Of a stretch of DNA of 64,000 bases, positions 60,711-64,000 are shown piece by piece (within the stretch, counting starts at the first letter, position 1; each line of letters starts with the position of its first letter). The stretch is from the NCBI GenBank assembly GCA_009746045.1, contig RPFO01000348.1, forward strand, positions 1,796,801-1,860,800, read 5' to 3'. This stretch comes from Mesostigma viride. Taxonomy: Eukaryota; Streptophyta; Mesostigmatophyceae; Mesostigmatales; Mesostigmataceae. A program made the position numbers and the translations under genes. The notes under the pieces are model-generated. The model was given only the letters and a program-made list of their open reading frames with translations, had not been told where the DNA came from and did not search any database.

Positions 60711-60790
60711 TTAATTAATTCACAGTGATTCGTGCCGTGGTGCCCACAACCCCGTCAGTGGGTACGTCTTAGATGTAGCCGGCTAGAGCT

Positions 60791-61288
60791 CCATCCCATC
60801 CCATCCCATCCCATCCCATCCCATCCCATCCCATCCCATATCCCATCCCATCCCATCCCATCCCATCCCATCCCATCCCATCCCATCCCATCCCATCCCA
60901 TCCCATCCCATCCCATCCCATCCCATCCCATCCCATCCCATCCCATCCCATCCCATCCCATCCCATCCTGCATCCCATCCCATCCCATCCCATCCCATCC
61001 CATCCCATCCCATCCCATCCCATCCCATCCCATCCCATCCCATCCCATCCCATCCCATCCCATCCCATCCCATCCCATCCCATCCCATCCCATCCCATCC
61101 CATCCCATCCCATCCCATCCCATCCCATCCCATCCCATCCCATCCCATCCCATCCCATCCCATCCCATCCCATCCCATCCCATCCCATCCCATCCCATCC
61201 CATCCCATCCCATCCCATCCCATCCCATCCCATCCCATCCCATCCCATCCCATCCCATCCCATCCCATCCCATCCCATCCCATCCCAT
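60791..61288 (+). repeat. pentanucleotide array (CCCAT)~100
   Basis: 498 bp of CCCAT repeats with only two breaks (CATATCCC near 60838 and CCTGCATC near 60967). All six frames are open as short-period peptides (His-Pro-Ile-Pro-Ser, or Gly-Trp-Asp-Gly-Met on the other strand). I treat these frames as artefacts. Confidence 0.97.
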
Positions 61289-62412
61289 TGGCTGCCATAG
61301 CGGCAGTGACTATATACCAATGGATACAAGCTAGGGCTATTCAGCTAGGCAAGCTATTCTAGCCCGCTGGGGGCGTCCACATCTTGTGGTTGATCATGAG
61401 GTCCCCGCCCCTCCAGTACACCTTGGGCTTTCTGGGGGTCGTGCTTGTGGCGGAGGTAAATTCCGGCCACAGGTCGCGTCGCTGCTGCTGCTGATCGAGC
61501 GGGGGTCAGTCAGGTCGTCGTCCAGCATCCAGGTGAGGTCGTGCAACCGCTTGCGACTAGAGATTAACCGCTGCTTGTCCTCACGGGAGGGGCCGGAAGG
61601 TGAGCAGGACTGGTGGGGGAGCCGCCTTATCCCGTGAGTGCATGGGGAAGGCGGTGGCACCAGTGACTGGCCATACGCGATACGCGTCGTACGCGGCCCC
61701 AGGCGTATAATGTATAATACGCGGTGTATAATGTATTATACGCTGATCGTACGCTAGGGCGTCCCCAACATCTACTGCTCCAATTTTGGTACTTTTGAAA
61801 TTCCATGCCTGGAGCGCAAAGTTTGCAATATATGTGCCGTTTGTAGCTCTAGCTCTATAATAACCTGACCAACCCCGCATTCCTCAAAGTACTTAGCACT
61901 TGTTGCCTATTCTCATTATGCGAATCACATGATTAGGATGTGCTTCATGATTGCTATTGCTCGAGATTCAATTAAGAATGATTGACATCAATAAATGATG
62001 AACCAAATAAACCAAATTAGGCCACTTGACAAGTTCATGATCCATTTAAATTGTACAATTAAGCGATTAATTAATTCATAAATCATACATTACATGGGAT
62101 ACCCCCGTCGACGAGCTAGTGGTACGTACAATGAAACATTTGAGTTTGTAACATGTCTCCATGGATATATACATGTATGCTGGACCTCGCGCATCTCAGC
62201 CCTCTAAGAAATGTTATTTGAACTCAGGTCTAGATCTAAATATATACATGATCTGGATAATATTATACACTTCCTTAAAAGAGCATGAATCGAGCTTTAC
62301 AATTCAGGACAAGGAACTCGTTTGCAAATCACGGCTGAAAGGCAAGTGCTCACAACGAAGCACGTGCTCTCAAGGCTGTCCACCTCGTCCAACCAAGCCC
62401 GGGCGAGCTGGC
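61289..62412. other. intergenic, short palindromic cluster, one unassigned coding-like fragment
   Basis: On the minus strand at ~61385-61500 one frame reads TTPRKPKVYWRGGDLMINHK, which looks like a fragment of a mobile-element protein; I cannot name it. At ~61700-61755 there is a cluster of mutually inverted GCGTATAAT / ATTATACGC motifs. The remainder is AT-rich with no gene seen. Confidence 0.4.
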
Positions 62413-64000
62413 CTACTCAACAGGTCTCTTCTTGGCCAAGTTCGTGAGCCGTTTCTCGACGTCTGTCGGAATGGTCAAGATGGCCTGGCGATTGTTAGCT
62501 GGGTTGACAACAATGGTGTGTTCGAACCCCGCGTCCATGCACAGGTAGCAATTGACCAAGTTTGGCTGTTCAGCTTGCGCATCGGCGTCCATTTTGAACA
62601 TCGTCGCCATACCCGGAAATCTGTCCCAGTAGCGCACCCCCACCACCCATTGTCCCTTACGGAACAACTCCCTATCGACCTTGCCGTTTCTGTCGGCCAC
62701 TCGCCTCACGAAAGTAGCGGCCACCTGATAAGGCTCCTGCAAGACTTCCGCTAGCCAATATGGATGATCTGGATCGTGGGACTCATCACCAGAGTAGGAC
62801 TCGACGGCAAAAATGTCTCGCAGCTTCAGTCTCCTTCCCATCATCGTCCTCTCTGCCTGTAGTCTGTTCAGTCGCGTCCCTGCGTGCCCCCCTTGTCCGT
62901 TTGGGTTCCTTTGCACTGGCTCCCCCAGTTTGTGGAGCTTCATCCGAGCACCTCCCACATTCCAGCCGTCCATGTCGGTCCACTCCTTTCGACAATCCCA
63001 CCACCTTTCCTCGGCGCACGCACCGCCACAATAGCAGGAATACTGGCGCAGCATTAAGCGCGTCACATTCGACTTGTCCATGCGCCACCAGTGCGCCTTC
63101 TTCACTCCTTTGATTTCGCCGCGCCCTGGGCTGTAAGGAAGCACCTGCGCGTCGAAGACAAGATTTGCACAAGGGAAAGTTGAAGTTACGAGACCATCGA
63201 GCTAGTTGTGTTTTATTAAGCACTCCTGATCGCCAGGACTCCAAGAACGCCCTAGAAACGACGGCCGGCGTAACTATTCCCTGAACGAGGACTGTACACT
63301 TAATTACCTCGGGGAACTCGAAGAAGTTACGCCTGGTCGTTGTGGTCCCGCCCACCGCCCCCGACGCCAGATTCTCCACCAACTGGGCGGCCGTCTGTTT
63401 GTCCTGGTTCTCTTCCCTGATGTGCCACCTCCTCAACATGCACTTCACAGTCCCACCAGCTCCATCCACCTCCCCCTTTCCGTGCTGCTCCCCAAAGTAA
63501 TTCCACTCAAATGACTCCAGGTGCGGATCCTCCGTCAGCAGCCGGGCCACTTCCGCGATCACATTCCTTGACTTGAACTGCATGGAGCAATTGTCCGACC
63601 ACCCAATGAAGCGCTTCACCTCTACCCCTTCTGACCGTAGTGTCGCCAGGATTTTGAGGATAGCAAAACGGAGGGCCCGCCCGTCCCTTTTCATTCCGCC
63701 CTGTCCGATGAAGTGAAACTCCCTTCTCACGACCTTTCCCGACGCTGGATCCAAGTAGCGCACGATCCAGGGCATAAGGACGAATGTGACTGGATGCCAA
63801 TACTGTGCTTGGAGATTGTGATAGGTGTAAGACTGGTAGTTCTCGGCGTAATCTGTGTGGCATACAAGGTCCCCCACCCGCATCCTTGAGAGACATTCCT
63901 TGGAGGCGTCCGCTTGCCACCACGCGTTGAAGCAATGCTGGATGAAGTCCGGCCACTTGTCCACAATTGCCTCCTTTAGCTCCGTTGGTGTGGACTTGAC
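62413..64000 (-). CDS. transposase-like (RNase H-fold-like) protein, 5' end outside window (exons 63308-64000 and 62413-63144)
   Basis: The reading frame is open to the right edge, so the N-terminus is missing. Exon 1 contains GDLVCHTDYAENYQSYTYHN, then FIGWSDNCSMQFKSRNVIAE and FEWNYFGEQHGKGEVDGAGG followed by TVK. The spaced H-T-D, S-D-N-C...Q-F-K and H-G-K-G...D-G-x-G-G-x-V-K motifs belong to a family I know only from uncharacterised, mobile-element-associated proteins of invertebrates and protists. The two Asp and the following Glu/Asp would suit a DDE-type catalytic triad, which is inference. Exon 2 joins in phase 0 and adds a Cys-rich patch (CYCGGACAEERWWDC) plus a C-terminal region with WVVGVRYWDRFPGMA and a YLCMDAGFEH end. 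No terminal inverted repeats are seen for it here. A domesticated gene is an alternative. Confidence 0.65.
63145..63307 (-). other. intron, 163 bp
   Basis: Donor CCCGAG|GTAATT and acceptor CTTCGACGCGCAG|GTG on the minus strand. Removing it joins NFFEFPE to VLPYSPGRGEIKG in phase 0 and places the Cys-rich segment downstream of the transposase-like domain. Confidence 0.65.

Noticed and set aside
60755-61334. Open frames of HPIPS-type or GWDGM-type repeats
   Set aside because: They come from the CCCAT array, which is stop-free in all frames on both strands.

Overview
The window is nuclear DNA of a eukaryote, most likely a unicellular alga (a green or prasinophyte-like lineage is my guess from the gene mix, not proven). 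The evidence is GT-AG introns in three genes, an 18-exon TRPM-type ion channel gene spread over about 26 kb, several classes of retrotransposon, and long microsatellite and minisatellite arrays. There is no operon structure, no ribosomal RNA, no convincing tRNA and no CRISPR array.

Layout. (1) 774-5347, plus strand: a two-exon gene for a ~1,477-aa low-complexity protein with a folded-looking N-terminus and a charged coiled coil. (2) 6.9-9.05 kb, minus strand: a decayed, 5'-truncated LINE. (3) 11.58-13.07 kb: an 8-bp minisatellite with binary C/T variants and higher-order structure. (4) 13.4-40.0 kb, minus strand: a TRPM-like channel gene. I could reconstruct 18 exons whose phases agree at most junctions. 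They encode an N-terminal TRPM SLOG (MHR) region, a helical linker, all six transmembrane segments with pore, and part of the cytoplasmic C-terminus. Its introns hold three tetranucleotide arrays and a broken non-LTR element with a restriction-like endonuclease (33.2-36.0 kb). (5) 40.35-48.11 kb, plus strand: a nearly complete LTR retrotransposon with 526/529-bp LTRs and a CCCGT target duplication. It sits 324 bp upstream of the TRPM start codon. Its RT and RNase H are of Ty1/copia type, but the aspartic protease lies between integrase and RT, which is not the textbook order. (6) 48.73-53.10 kb: a DNA-transposon-like unit with perfect 24-bp terminal inverted repeats and TA duplications (pogo/Tc1-mariner style), with no transposase recognised. 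(7) 53.92-56.44 kb, plus strand: a secreted protein of repeated bacterial-type Ig-like modules, with one frameshift. (8) 56.7-60.7 kb: three LINE fragments, two of them in tandem, followed by a CCCAT array at 60.79-61.29 kb. (9) 62.4 kb to the right edge, minus strand: a two-exon, 5'-incomplete gene with a transposase-like (RNase H-fold-like) domain and a Cys-rich C-terminus.

There is no pathway linking these genes. The window reads as three or four cellular genes set in a repeat-rich landscape. The most notable points are the unusual pol order of the copia element, the well-preserved TRPM-type channel with its heavily invaded introns and promoter, and the TIR element with a second internal end.
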